Origin: an uncultured Alistipes sp.
GTDB taxonomy: Bacteria > Bacteroidota > Bacteroidia > Bacteroidales > Rikenellaceae
DNA length: 64,000 bases
Assembly (NCBI GenBank): GCA_905213895.1
Contig: CAJMKE010000001.1
Span: 1 to 64,000 of the forward strand
Direction: 5' to 3'
A program made the position numbers and the translations under genes. The notes beneath the pieces were generated by a model. The model was given only the letters and a program-made list of their open reading frames with translations, searched no databases and was not told the origin of the DNA. Positions 47,801-56,204 of the stretch are shown here, one piece after another (the first letter of the stretch is position 1; each line of letters begins with the position of its first letter).

Positions 47801-48179
47801 TTTCGGCGAATCGGCGGGCGGTGTCCTTCATTATCGCGAAAGCCTCCGGCAGAATCTCGTCGAGCATCTTCTCGATTTTCTCGTCGATGCGCTTTACGGT
47901 GTTGTCGATGTCCTTAGAAATCTTCTCCTTGTCGTCAATCGAAAGGTCGGACGATTCGAGTTTGGCTTTCTGCTCGACAATATGCGCTTCATCGCCGGCG
48001 ATGAACTCGGCGATTCGGCGGCGCAACTCTGCGCTGTGCGCACGCAACTCGTCGTTCGACAATGCCTTGATGGAAGGGTATATCTCTTTGATTTTTACCA
48101 GATAGGGTTCGACCTCCTTACGGTCTTTGTCGGCTTTCGAGCCGAAGAAAAGTTTTATTAAACCGGTTAATATGTCCAT
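44886..48179 (-). CDS. secA: preprotein translocase ATPase SecA
   Basis: 1097 aa motor ATPase of the Sec translocon. Walker A in 'EMATGEGKTLVATLP', Walker B 'VDEVDSVLID', 'NMAGRGTDI' (motif V) and 'RQLRGRAGRQGDPG' (motif VI). The C-terminus has a disordered stretch and the SecB/zinc-binding motif 'CPCGSGKKYKHCHGKG'. At about 1100 aa it is longer than E. coli SecA (901), which is normal for Bacteroidetes because of insertions in the nucleotide-binding and scaffold regions. The promoter lies about 30 bp upstream. dCMP deaminase and mdh follow on the same strand. Confidence 0.98.
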   Translation of the reverse strand: MDILTGLIKLFFGSKADKDRKEVEPYLVKIKEIYPSIKALSNDELRAHSAELRRRIAEFIAGDEAHIVEQKAKLESSDLSIDDKEKISKDIDNTVKRIDEKIEKMLDEILPEAFAIMKDTARRFAENDTVVVTANDFDRDLAATKDFVTIDGDKAVYATHWTAGGNDIKWDMVHYDVQLFGGVVLHKGKIAEMATGEGKTLVATLPVFLNALAGKGVHMVTVNDYLARRDAEWMGPMYQFHGLSVDCIDAHQPNSAARRKAYMADITFGTNNEYGFDYLRDNMASSPNDLVQRKHHFAIVDEVDSVLIDDARTPLIISGPVPKGDDQMFEQYRPAIEHLYGLQKDFVTNLVAESRKLAAEGQMEKAGILMYRAYKGLPKYKPLIKFLSEQGIKVQMQKTENIYMADNNRRMPEITDELFFVIDEKLNSVELTDKGHEILSRYFNEDGFFVLPDIGAEIADLEKAELSLEEKAQKKDEIINDYSIKSERVHTVNQLLKAYSMFEKDVEYVVMDNKVKIVDEQTGRILDGRRYSDGLHQAIEAKERVKVEAATQTFATITLQNYFRMYHKLGGMTGTAETEASEFWNIYKLDVVVIPTNRPVIREDREDLIYKTKREKYNAVIEEIIKLVGEGRPVLVGTTSVEISELLSRMLKIRGIKHNVLNAKQHQLEAQIVAEAGRPGQVTIATNMAGRGTDIKLTEDVKKAGGLAIIGTERHESRRVDRQLRGRAGRQGDPGSSQFFVSFEDDLMRLFGSERIAAMMDRMGVEEGEAIQARMMTKAVERAQRKVEENNFGIRKRLLEYDDVMNSQREVIYTRRRHALYGERIEIDLNNIMYDYAETFVNDHEGYTFEEFGFELIREVGTQPSFDEATYEKAKHDELVELIVADLQGVFDRRAKAVADTVRPVMARIYEDRKDQMDGNIYFPLTNGHLGYNIPVNLQRCKDSDGAEIYKVFSKVVMFTTIDDAWREHLREMDDLRQSVQNASYEQKDPLLIYKFESFNLFSKMLEKVNREVLAVLNKSYIPVKEQNAETIQKERQQKAKVDVNKLQASRMAAAAAAGQGDKSKPAPMIADKKIGRNDPCPCGSGKKYKHCHGKGL

Positions 48180-48209
48180 ACGAAATATTATTTTCCATTA
48201 AATACGCGC

Positions 48210-48217
48210 CAAAGATA
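48210..48217 (-). promoter_or_regulatory. secA promoter -7 element
   Basis: TATCTTTG on the minus strand inside another copy of the CGCTTATTCGTATCTTTG cassette, with a TTTTTG about 18 bp upstream as a -33 candidate; about 30 bp before the secA ATG. Confidence 0.65.
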
Positions 48218-48267
48218 CGAATAAGCGAGCAAAATCAAAAATTTGCTTTTGCTTTTTTTCTTGTTAC

Positions 48268-48303
48268 CCACCCCCTAAATCCCCCGCCTGTGCGGGGGAC
48301 TTG
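48268..48303. repeat. palindromic intergenic repeat (CCCCCGC...GCGGGGG)
   Basis: CCCCCTAAAT then CCCCCGC-CTGT-GCGGGGG-ACTTGT, a short REP-like hairpin between secA and the DUF2851 gene. Stem at 48281-48298. Confidence 0.5.
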
Positions 48304-48349
48304 TGATAATTGCATTTTGCCGAGCGGGAGCGAATCTTTTTAGGCTTTT

Positions 48350-48391
48350 CCCTTAAAGTCCTTAACGACCTTAAAGACTTTAAGGACTTTA
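48350..48391. repeat. TTAAAGTCC-type 9-bp repeat cluster
   Basis: CTTAAAGTC CTTAACGAC CTTAAAGAC TTTAAGGAC array that reaches the stop codon of the DUF2851 gene. Confidence 0.75.
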
Positions 48392-49348
48392 TCGCCCCTC
48401 CCTCTCTGCAACCGCCTTCTCGATAATCCTCATCCCGATTGGACACTCCTCGCAGCGTTCCGACTTGCAGTATTCGGTCGCAATCTGCAACAACGCCTGA
48501 CTCTCGAACGCATTGTGAGCCTTGATGCCGTAGCCTGCCCAACGCCGCATGTACTGGTTGTTCTCGGCTGGAATCGCCTCCAATAGCGAAATCGCCCGTT
48601 CGCGCAACCGTTCGTTGTCGATGTAACTGCCGTATGCGTATTGGAGCGGCGCAACAAGATTTATGCCGAGCAGATTGCTCTTTTCGCGCCCTATCCGCTT
48701 CGGTATGTCCGCCGAAAGTTCTGCCGGAATGAAGTGCGACGACCAGTAAGGCGAAGCCTCGACCCCGAACAGCCGCTCTACGTCTGCCGGCGTGCGGCAG
48801 TCGAGCAGAGCATTCATGACGAAATCCTTCTGCGTGAGGAAGGAGGCTATCTGTGCCAGCCTCAATACGGGATGATTGTAGGGTCTTATGCCTGCGAGCC
48901 GCCATTCGCCCGCCCGCATCGGCAGAATGTCGTACTTTTTGGCGAGATAGTAGAACTCGCCTTTGAGCGAGAGTATGTATTCGTCGTCGCGGTAGTTCGC
49001 CAGCAGTCCCGACGTGCCGATAAGCAACGCTTCGACCGATTTCGCCGACTGCTGTTCGCGCAGAATCATTCCGTAATCGACGATTTTCGCCAACCGCTCG
49101 TAGGCATTCCGGTTGCCGGTTACGTCCATCGCGCGGAACATCATGGCATAGAACGTCTGATTCCAGTTCTCGCCCGATGCCAGATAGATTTCACGGATTT
49201 TAAGATATTTGCGCACGAGACGGTCGTAGCCGGCATCGACGAATATCTCGCTGCGGTGTATTCCGTCGAGCGATTTCAGATAGCCGCCGCAGGCGAGTGC
49301 CGCTGCGCCGGCTTGCAGATTCCGGGCTATCCTTTTCCGCTCGTCCAT
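48389..49348 (-). CDS. DUF2851-family protein, N-terminally short
   Basis: 319 aa. The body matches DUF2851: 'NWNQTFYAMMFRAMDV', 'EALLIGTSGLLANYRDDEYI', 'GIRPYNHPVLRLAQIASFL' and 'SPYWSSHFIPAE' are recognisable. Full-length family members, as I recall them, carry an additional N-terminal domain of roughly 100 residues or more that this one lacks; the gene starts at ATG 49348, 7 bp after the DUF59 gene, with no room for it. It may therefore be a shortened paralogue. Function of the family is unknown. A Cys cluster near the C-terminus ('YCKSERCEECPIG') could bind metal, fitting the iron-sulfur assembly genes upstream. Confidence 0.72.
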   Translation of the reverse strand: MDERKRIARNLQAGAAALACGGYLKSLDGIHRSEIFVDAGYDRLVRKYLKIREIYLASGENWNQTFYAMMFRAMDVTGNRNAYERLAKIVDYGMILREQQSAKSVEALLIGTSGLLANYRDDEYILSLKGEFYYLAKKYDILPMRAGEWRLAGIRPYNHPVLRLAQIASFLTQKDFVMNALLDCRTPADVERLFGVEASPYWSSHFIPAELSADIPKRIGREKSNLLGINLVAPLQYAYGSYIDNERLRERAISLLEAIPAENNQYMRRWAGYGIKAHNAFESQALLQIATEYCKSERCEECPIGMRIIEKAVAEREGR

Positions 49349-49355
49349 ATCGGGA

Positions 49356-49676
49356 TTACAAGAGGTTCAATTCGAGCAACGCCTCGTCGGACATCATGCT
49401 TTTGTCCCAAGCCGGTTCGAACACGAGTATCACGTTCACTTTCGTTACGCCCGCGACCTTTCCGACCTGCGTATTGACATCCTCTACCAACTGGTCTGCC
49501 ACGGGGCAGTTCGGCGCGGTCAGCGTCATCTGTATCGTAACCTCTCCCGACGGTTCGAAATCGATGTTGTATATCAACCCGAGGTCGTAGATGTTGACCG
49601 GTATCTCGGGGTCGTATATGTTTTTGAGCGTAAGTACGATTTCCTTCTCGACTTTAAGTATATCTTCCGGTGTCAT
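49356..49676 (-). CDS. DUF59/MIP18-type iron-sulfur assembly protein (SufT-like)
   Basis: 106 aa compact alpha/beta domain. 'TLKNIYDPEIPVNIYDLGLIY' is the family signature and 'LTAPNCPVADQLVEDV' holds the conserved Cys. Members help mature iron-sulfur proteins. It lies 3 bp after the SufE gene and 7 bp before the DUF2851 gene, so this is a small Fe-S assembly operon. There is no SufBCDS in the window. Confidence 0.9.
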   Translation of the reverse strand: MTPEDILKVEKEIVLTLKNIYDPEIPVNIYDLGLIYNIDFEPSGEVTIQMTLTAPNCPVADQLVEDVNTQVGKVAGVTKVNVILVFEPAWDKSMMSDEALLELNLL

Positions 49677-49679
49677 GGC

Positions 49680-50099
49680 TTATTGCATTTTGCTTGAAAA
49701 CGCCAGTGCGTACAGACGCATCTGCTTTATCGCCGCCAACAGTCCGTTTCCGCGGGTCGGCGACAGATTCTCCTTCAATCCGATTGCCTCGATGAAATAG
49801 AGGTCGGCATCGACTATCTCCTGCGGCGTGCGCCCGTTCATGACGCGCACGAGCAGTGCGATGATTCCCTTGACTATTATGGCGTCGCTGTCGGCGGTGT
49901 AGTACACCTTGCCGTCTTCCAGCCGTGCGTCTATCCACACTCTCGACTGGCATCCCTCGATAAGATATTTCTCCGTCCGGTGCGACGGGTCTATCGGCGG
50001 GAGCGAGTCGCTGAGGCTTATCAGATAGTCGTATTTGTCGAGCCAGTCTTCGAATATCGAGAACTCTTCGATTATTTCGTCCTGTACCTTGTCGTTCAT
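49680..50099 (-). CDS. SufE-family sulfur acceptor
   Basis: 139 aa. Accepts persulfide sulfur from the SufS desulfurase and passes it to the SufBCD scaffold. Active Cys50 in 'IEGCQSRVWI'; 'ADSDAIIVKGIIALLVRVMNG' and 'LSPTRGNGL' are family motifs. Cytoplasmic. 12 bp after the phosphatase gene, 3 bp before the DUF59 gene. Confidence 0.93.
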   Translation of the reverse strand: MNDKVQDEIIEEFSIFEDWLDKYDYLISLSDSLPPIDPSHRTEKYLIEGCQSRVWIDARLEDGKVYYTADSDAIIVKGIIALLVRVMNGRTPQEIVDADLYFIEAIGLKENLSPTRGNGLLAAIKQMRLYALAFSSKMQ

Positions 50100-50111
50100 A
50101 TTTGGTTGTTT

Positions 50112-51710
50112 TTATTGTCTTTCGATTTCGATTATCTCCGCGTCGGATGCCGACGGTCTGTCCGCTCCCAGCATCTTCGCCAGCGTCGGCGCGAGCGAGG
50201 TTATGTCGGTGCGTCTGCCGATTCTCTGCGGTGCGACTCCTCCGCCGTATATGACGAGCGGAATATGGCGGTCGTAGGCATACGGCGACCCCGACAGCGA
50301 TACCGTATCGGGCTTGTCGTCTATCCGGTCTGGCATCAGGCATATCGCGACGTCGCCCGACCTGCGCGGATAGAATCCGTTCTGCATCAGATGGACTGTC
50401 CCGCTGCCGAAATAGTCGTTTTGCAGCGATGTCGCCGATACGGCGTATGCGACGCCGCGGAACTGCAATGCGAATGCCGCCACCTCGTCCCGAATGTCGG
50501 CAAGCGACTTCTTGCGCTTGTATATCACGTCGTGATTCAGATATAGCGAGTTGTCGTGATACCCCAGCACCCATTCGTCCTGCCCGTAGCGCGCGCTCAG
50601 AAAGGCGTTGATTATCACTTCGAACTGACGGTAGTTGAATCTGTCGCCGTCGTTCGGCTTGTCGATGTGCGAAGGGCTCGTGCCGTGGTCGGATGTCAGC
50701 GAAACGACTATCTCGTCCGGCTTGTCGGTCTGCGCGTAGAGAAATGTCAGAAATTCGGCAATCGCATCGTCCAGACAATAGAGCATGTCCTCGTATTCGA
50801 TTGAGTCGGGTCCGTATTTTTCGGCTATTATTCTCGGCGTGTCGAGATAGACGTTGAGTATCCTGCTTCCGTCGCCGACCTTTATCGGCAGCAGGGCTCC
50901 TATCGCTCGTTTCGCGAACTCCAAAATCGCTGTATTGCCCGACGGAGAGGCAGTCATGGTCGCCACCCAATCGTCCTGCGACGATTTCCGCGATGCGTTC
51001 TTCACTTTCGTGTCTGTCTCGTAGAGCGTCAAAGCCGATGAACGCGAGTTGAGGTATTTGCTTCTGGTGTATTTGCCGTACCAGCGGTACATCGAGAAAA
51101 TCTTGTTGTATTCGTCGTCGTTGTAGTTGCGCACCCACGACGGCAAATCGGCGGCGTAGCACTTCGCCGAACTCCACCTGCCCTTGTCGTTGAGCCAGTA
51201 GCATTCGCCCTTTCCACCCGCGGTGATTATCGCCGACTGCGGAGTATGGGCGATGGTTATCGCCTTCGACTTCGGCGAACTTTCGAGAACCGCTTCCGCG
51301 AGCGTCTGTGCGACCATGCAGTCTGCCGAATATGCCTCTGTGATTCCGTCGTCCGGACGCGAATAGTTGCCGACGGCATTTTCGCACAGCCTTATCGGCT
51401 TGTTCGTCGCGCGGTCGTACCACACCTCCGAAACTATTCCGTGCGTTGCTGGCATTGCCCCCGTCGCTATCGTCGCGGCACCTGCGGGCGTGTGAGTCTG
51501 CGCATAGCCGAGGTAACACTCCGTGAACGTCGCTCCGTTTTCCGTCAGCCTGCGGAATCCGCCGTCGCCGAAATTATGCCCGTAACGGTCGATGTCCGCC
51601 GAACGCATGCCGCTTACGACTATGTTCACAGCCAGTTTAGGACGTGCGGCGGCAGTCGAGCAGAGCAGCAGGAGAGCGGATATTATATATCTGTAACGCA
51701 TCTTAATCAT
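50112..51710 (-). CDS. exported alkaline phosphatase-superfamily enzyme (PafA-like)
   Basis: About 532 aa with a signal peptide ('YRYIISALLLLCSTAAA'). The nucleophile is Thr in 'YAQTHTPAGAATIATG', as in PafA-type phosphate monoesterases, and metal ligands appear in 'SLTSDHGTSPSH' and 'GYHDNSLYLNHDV'. Periplasmic; expected to hydrolyse phosphate monoesters or diesters. Start taken at ATG 51710; ATG 51701 is also possible. A TAAATTTG -7 element lies about 20 bp upstream. It is the first gene of the cluster with SufE, DUF59 and DUF2851, a grouping with no obvious logic. Confidence 0.88.
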   Translation of the reverse strand: MIKMRYRYIISALLLLCSTAAARPKLAVNIVVSGMRSADIDRYGHNFGDGGFRRLTENGATFTECYLGYAQTHTPAGAATIATGAMPATHGIVSEVWYDRATNKPIRLCENAVGNYSRPDDGITEAYSADCMVAQTLAEAVLESSPKSKAITIAHTPQSAIITAGGKGECYWLNDKGRWSSAKCYAADLPSWVRNYNDDEYNKIFSMYRWYGKYTRSKYLNSRSSALTLYETDTKVKNASRKSSQDDWVATMTASPSGNTAILEFAKRAIGALLPIKVGDGSRILNVYLDTPRIIAEKYGPDSIEYEDMLYCLDDAIAEFLTFLYAQTDKPDEIVVSLTSDHGTSPSHIDKPNDGDRFNYRQFEVIINAFLSARYGQDEWVLGYHDNSLYLNHDVIYKRKKSLADIRDEVAAFALQFRGVAYAVSATSLQNDYFGSGTVHLMQNGFYPRRSGDVAICLMPDRIDDKPDTVSLSGSPYAYDRHIPLVIYGGGVAPQRIGRRTDITSLAPTLAKMLGADRPSASDAEIIEIERQ

Positions 51711-51743
51711 CAAAGATTGTCGAACCCGCAAATTTACTAATTT

Positions 51744-52706
51744 TTATTCGTAAAACCGCCTTAAAATCTCTCGTTCGGCAGAGAAATCTATCTCCGGCAT
51801 CGAATCCATCGCCTCGACCGTTTTGCGGCAGAATTCGCGGTATGCTTCGCTCGTCGGGTCGAACGGTCTGTGCCGTGCGGCGGCGACGATTCGCTCCGCT
51901 TCGGGTAACAATCGCCGTGCCTTATCCGAAAGTGCCGCTTTTGCGAAATGCTCCCAGATGTATTCCACCGCCTGCCGCGAAGGATGCACGAGGTCTTCGT
52001 CGTAGAAGCGGTAGTCGCGCAAATCGTCGTTCATTATCTCGAACGACGGGAAATAATCGACGTTCGTATATGCCGCCGCGAGTTCGTCGGCTGCAAGCCG
52101 CAGCACCGCTTTGCTCGCCGAGTTGCCGTCCGGACCGTCCGCCGTATGGCGTACCGGACTTACGGTGATTATCACGTGTTTGTCTTTCAGGATGCCATTC
52201 ATCAGCGTGGCATACGTTTCGACGATTTCGGCTATCGATAGTCTGCGCCGCGTGAACATCGATTGCGGACGCTTGTGGCAGTTGGCGACCGTCCTGCCGG
52301 TTTCGTTGAGTTCGTATATCCACGCCGTGCCGAACGTCAGTATCACCGTGTCCGCCGCCGCAAGTTTCGCGTGTCCGACCGTTACCGCTTCGTCGAGATT
52401 GCGCAACGCCTCCTCTTTCGTGCGTCCGTCCAGCGAGGTGTGGGCGTCGTAAGAGAACCATTTCCCGTCCGCCTCGATGATTTCCGTCTCGTCGTAGACT
52501 TTGCCGTCGGCGAACCGCGACAGCGCGGCTGCTATCGATGCCGGGTTGAACAGTATTCCCGTCGGATTCGATGCGACGTCGAATTTCGCCTGCCGCATCC
52601 GTTCGGCTATGTTTTCGGCGAAGCACGACCCTGCGGCGAATATGCGTGACGAGTATCCGATGTTTCGCGCGAAAGGTTTTATCGATATTTCGGTTCTGAA
52701 TTTCAT
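51744..52706 (-). CDS. GSCFA-domain protein
   Basis: 320 aa cytosolic protein. The family motif 'AAGSCFAENI' is at about 25-34, and 'LTFGTAWIYEL' and 'VSPVRHT' fit an SGNH-hydrolase-like fold with the Gly-Ser as possible nucleophile. A 'DLVHPSRQAVEYIWEHF' stretch near the C-terminus holds the His expected for the catalytic pair. Family function is unknown; it is widespread in Bacteroidetes. Located 33 bp upstream of the phosphatase gene on the same strand. Confidence 0.87.
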   Translation of the reverse strand: MKFRTEISIKPFARNIGYSSRIFAAGSCFAENIAERMRQAKFDVASNPTGILFNPASIAAALSRFADGKVYDETEIIEADGKWFSYDAHTSLDGRTKEEALRNLDEAVTVGHAKLAAADTVILTFGTAWIYELNETGRTVANCHKRPQSMFTRRRLSIAEIVETYATLMNGILKDKHVIITVSPVRHTADGPDGNSASKAVLRLAADELAAAYTNVDYFPSFEIMNDDLRDYRFYDEDLVHPSRQAVEYIWEHFAKAALSDKARRLLPEAERIVAAARHRPFDPTSEAYREFCRKTVEAMDSMPEIDFSAEREILRRFYE

Positions 52707-52749
52707 TTTCGATGTCGGATTTATTTTTACAAAAGTATTAAAAAATCGC

Positions 52750-52757
52750 TATCTTTG
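52750..52757 (+). promoter_or_regulatory. promoter -7 element of the phosphoesterase gene
   Basis: TATCTTTG (TAnnTTTG), about 40 bp before the ATG at 52799, in the divergent spacer with the GSCFA gene. Confidence 0.6.
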
Positions 52758-52798
52758 TGCATCGATGAAATTTACTTTAATAACACACCAATAATTAC

Positions 52799-54406
52799 AT
52801 GAAGAGATTTTTTGTTCTTTTGCTGACGGCTGCATGTCTGTCTTTCGCCGAAGTTTCGGCTCAAAACGCAGCCGCGGACTACGATGTCTCGGGCGTCGTA
52901 ACCACCGTTGCCGGCACACCCGTCGAGGGTGTCGCAGTCAGCGACGGCTATTCCGTCGTAACCACCGACAAACAGGGCGAATACCGTATCAAACGCCATC
53001 CGGAGGCGTTCTACGTATTCTATTCGGTTCCGGCTGAATACGAAATCCCGCTGCGTCAGGGCGCGCCTTGTTTCTATAAGAAACTGACCGATGCCAAGCG
53101 TTACGATTTCGTCGTCAAACCGATGAAGAGAGGCGCGGAAAAGAATTTCACCCTTTTTTGCATCGCCGACCCTCAGTGCCAGACTATCCGGCACGTGCAT
53201 CGCCTGCGCACCGAAACTATTCCCGATGTCAAGGCTTCGGCAGCGAAGCGCAAGACTCCGTGCTATGCCGTTTCGCTCGGCGACATCGCCTATTCGCAAG
53301 GACCGCGCAATGCGACCTATCTGCTGCCGATAATCAAGGAGGAGATGTCCGCCGCCAATCTCGGAATGCCGATATTCCAGACCATGGGCAATCACGACAA
53401 CGAGCATGAGGCGATTGCGCTCAACGACCACAATACGACGCCTATGGTGCGTTACCAGCGTACCTTCGAGTCGGTGTTCGGACCAGTCAACTATTCGTGG
53501 AACCGCGGCAACGCTCATATCGTTTCTATGAACGACGTGATGTACACCTCCTTGGAGTCGTCGGGCAAATACCACGGCGATTTCTCCGACGCCCAGGTCG
53601 AGTGGCTGCGTCAGGATTTGCAGTTCGTTCCGAAGGACAAACTGCTGATATTGTGCCTCCATATTCCGCTGGCAGGTATTCTCAAATACGATAACGTACA
53701 GAAGGTGCTTGCCATGATTCGCGAGTTCGAGCATTGCCACATCATGGCGGGACATACCCACTACAACCGCAATTTCGTGCATAAGAACGGTATCTACGAA
53801 CATATCCTCGCTGCCGCTTCGGGCGGTTGGTGGTGGTCGCGCAACAACGGCGACGGCACGCCGAACGGCTACGGAATCTTCGAGATTCGCGATAACGAAA
53901 TCACCGACTGGACCTACAAGAGCGTAGGTTTCGACGAAAACCACCAGTTGCGTCTGTATCGCGGCGATGCCGAATTCGGCGGCGACTACGAGAAACTGAA
54001 ACTGCCGTTCGGAGCCGACGTACTGCTCGCCAATGTGTGGAATGCCGACAAGAACTGGAAAATAGAGGTCTACGAAAACGGCAGACTGTCGGGCGAGATG
54101 TCGCTTATGAAGCCTTCGCCTTACCGCGGCGACGAATATCCGTCGCTCACGTCGAGCAAGGACTGGTGGACTATCGGCTATCATGTCGGCGTCGTGGGAC
54201 GCGGACACTTCAAGGGCAGTACCCGCAAGAACTATTGTTCGCCTTGCCACCACATGTACACCTATACGCTGAAAGACCCTTCGGCTAAAATCCGTGTCGT
54301 CGCGACCGACTCGCACGGACGCAAATTCGTCGAGGAGCATGTCATAGCGGGTGCTGAGTACGAAACCGCAGCACCTCCCGCATACAAGACCGGCGAAGTC
54401 TGGTAA
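52799..54406 (+). CDS. exported calcineurin-like metallophosphoesterase
   Basis: 535 aa with a signal peptide (about 1-21, ending VSA). N-terminal carboxypeptidase-regulatory-like/Ig module (about 30-110), then a metallophosphoesterase domain with the metal motifs 'CIADPQCQT', 'SLGDIAYSQG', 'MGNHDNEHE', 'LHIPLAG' and 'MAGHTHYNRN', and a C-terminal beta domain of about 150 residues (MetallophosC type). Periplasmic or surface. Substrate unknown; in Bacteroidetes such three-part proteins are frequent near nutrient-scavenging genes, but this one stands alone. Confidence 0.9.
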   Translation: MKRFFVLLLTAACLSFAEVSAQNAAADYDVSGVVTTVAGTPVEGVAVSDGYSVVTTDKQGEYRIKRHPEAFYVFYSVPAEYEIPLRQGAPCFYKKLTDAKRYDFVVKPMKRGAEKNFTLFCIADPQCQTIRHVHRLRTETIPDVKASAAKRKTPCYAVSLGDIAYSQGPRNATYLLPIIKEEMSAANLGMPIFQTMGNHDNEHEAIALNDHNTTPMVRYQRTFESVFGPVNYSWNRGNAHIVSMNDVMYTSLESSGKYHGDFSDAQVEWLRQDLQFVPKDKLLILCLHIPLAGILKYDNVQKVLAMIREFEHCHIMAGHTHYNRNFVHKNGIYEHILAAASGGWWWSRNNGDGTPNGYGIFEIRDNEITDWTYKSVGFDENHQLRLYRGDAEFGGDYEKLKLPFGADVLLANVWNADKNWKIEVYENGRLSGEMSLMKPSPYRGDEYPSLTSSKDWWTIGYHVGVVGRGHFKGSTRKNYCSPCHHMYTYTLKDPSAKIRVVATDSHGRKFVEEHVIAGAEYETAAPPAYKTGEVW

Positions 54407-54412
54407 AAATCT

Positions 54413-54446
54413 CTTTAAGGACCTTAAAGTCCCTAATGTCCTTAAT
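54413..54446. repeat. TTAAAGTCC-type 9-bp repeat cluster
   Basis: TTTAAGGAC CTTAAAGTC CCTAATGTC CTTAATG variants, just before the terminator that follows the phosphoesterase gene. Confidence 0.7.
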
Positions 54447-54482
54447 GCGGAAAAGCCATCCCGTTCGGGATGGCTTTTCCGC
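54447..54482. terminator. bidirectional terminator between phosphoesterase gene and glnS
   Basis: 17-bp perfect stem (left arm GCGGAAAAGCCATCCCG) with a 2-nt loop, between convergent genes; the A-run and T-run lie inside the stem. Confidence 0.85.
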
Positions 54483-54496
54483 TGAATAGTATTCCG

Positions 54497-56176
54497 TTAT
54501 TTGTTGATTTTAGCCCACGAATCTTTGAGCGTAACCGTGCGGTTGAATACCGGATGCTCCGACGTCGAATCGGTGTCGGGGCAAAAGTATCCGACGCGCT
54601 CGAACTGGTATGTCGTACCGATTGGTGCATCTTTGAGCGCAGGTTCGAGATAACCTTTGGTAACGACCAGCGAATCCGGATTGAGGTTGTCCTCCCACGA
54701 GGTCTGACCCTCCGACGTGTCGTTCGGGTCTTCGGTCTTGAACAGCGGGTTGAACAGTCTGATTTCCGCTTCGAATGCGTGTTCCGCCGACACCCAATGA
54801 ATTACACCCTTTACGCGGCGTCCGTCGCTCGACGAACCCTCGCCCGACTGCGGGTCGTAGGTGCATCGCAGTTCGACGATATTGCCCTCTGCATCCTTTA
54901 TCACCTCCTCGCACTTGATGAGATACGAGTAGCGCAGACGCACCTCGTTGCCCGGGCTGAGCCGGAAATATTTCTTCGGAGGATTCTCCATGAAGTCGTC
55001 GCGCTCGATGTAAAGCACCTTCGAGAACGGCACCTGACGTGTTCCAGCCTCGGCATTCTCTGGATTGTTCACCGCCTCGCGCATCTCTACTTTGCCGTCC
55101 TCCCAGTTGGTGATGACGACTTTCAGCGGATTGAGTACCGCCATGCGACGCTCGGCAACCTTGTTGAGGTCTTCGCGAACGCAATATTCCATCTTCGCGA
55201 GGTCGATTACGTTGTCGCGCTTGGCTACACCGACCATTTCGGCGAATGCGCGAACCGATGCCGGCGTGTAACCCTTGCGCCGCAGTGCGCAGATAGTCGG
55301 CATTCGCGGGTCGTCCCAACCCATTACCGCTCCCCCCTTGACGAGTTTCAGCAGGTTGCGCTTCGACATCATCGTGTAGGTGAGGTTCAGACGGGCGAAC
55401 TCGTACTGATGCGACGGATAGATGTCCAGAGCCTCTATGAACCAGTCGTAGAGCGGACGGTGTACGTCGAATTCGAGCGTACATATCGAGTGGGTGATTT
55501 TCTCTATCGAGTCGCTCTGACCGTGCGCATAGTCGTACATAGGGTAGATGCACCACTTGTTGCCCGTGCGGTGATGCTCGGCGTGGATGATGCGGTACAT
55601 TATCGGGTCGCGGAACAGCATGTTCGGATGCGCCATGTCGATTTTTGCACGCAGCACCTTCGCTCCGTCGGGAAACTCACCGTTCTTCATGCGGACGAAC
55701 AGGTCGAGATTCTCCTCTACCGAGCGGTTGCGCCACGGCGACTCCTTGCCTGGCTCGGAGACCGTTCCGCGGTTCTCGCGAATCTGCTCCTGCGTCTGGT
55801 CGTCGACGTATGCCAGCCCTTTTTTGATAAGCACTATCGCCCATTCGTATAACTGGTCGAAATAGTCGGATGCATAACGCTCTATCGCCCAGTCGAAGCC
55901 GAGCCACTTGATGTCGCGTTTGATGGAATCCACATACTCGACATCCTCCTTGACGGGATTTGTGTCGTCGAAACGCAGATTGCATTTTCCGCCGTATTTC
56001 TTCGCCAGTCCGAAATTGATGCAGATGCTTTTGGCGTGTCCTATATGCAGATAACCGTTAGGCTCCGGCGGAAAACGTGTCTGTACCCGCGGTTCGCCCT
56101 TCGCAATCGATTCTTCGATAATCTCTTCGAGGAAATTCAACGATTTCTCCTTGACTTCATTTGTTTCCGTAGTCAT
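54497..56176 (-). CDS. glnS: glutaminyl-tRNA synthetase
   Basis: 559 aa class I aminoacyl-tRNA synthetase. 'PPEPNGYLHIGHAKS' contains the HIGH signature (44-47), 'FDDTNP' the glutamine-binding loop and 'MMSKRNL' the KMSKS-like loop; the C-terminal half is the anticodon-binding beta-barrel. Distinguished from GluRS by 'YDYAHGQSDSIE' and by 'TPASVRAFAEMVG'. A direct GlnRS pathway is typical of Bacteroidetes. It follows the barrel-like gene by 28 bp. Cytoplasmic. Confidence 0.97.
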   Translation of the reverse strand: MTTETNEVKEKSLNFLEEIIEESIAKGEPRVQTRFPPEPNGYLHIGHAKSICINFGLAKKYGGKCNLRFDDTNPVKEDVEYVDSIKRDIKWLGFDWAIERYASDYFDQLYEWAIVLIKKGLAYVDDQTQEQIRENRGTVSEPGKESPWRNRSVEENLDLFVRMKNGEFPDGAKVLRAKIDMAHPNMLFRDPIMYRIIHAEHHRTGNKWCIYPMYDYAHGQSDSIEKITHSICTLEFDVHRPLYDWFIEALDIYPSHQYEFARLNLTYTMMSKRNLLKLVKGGAVMGWDDPRMPTICALRRKGYTPASVRAFAEMVGVAKRDNVIDLAKMEYCVREDLNKVAERRMAVLNPLKVVITNWEDGKVEMREAVNNPENAEAGTRQVPFSKVLYIERDDFMENPPKKYFRLSPGNEVRLRYSYLIKCEEVIKDAEGNIVELRCTYDPQSGEGSSSDGRRVKGVIHWVSAEHAFEAEIRLFNPLFKTEDPNDTSEGQTSWEDNLNPDSLVVTKGYLEPALKDAPIGTTYQFERVGYFCPDTDSTSEHPVFNRTVTLKDSWAKINK

Positions 56177-56204
56177 ATTCGTTCGTATGTAAAGTTGTTC
56201 GGAT

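Noticed and set aside
44811..48161. 1116-codon open frame antisense to secA
   Set aside because: Its product is rich in Arg, His, Val and Leu with no motif, whereas the opposite strand encodes complete SecA. Long antisense frames are expected from the codon bias here.
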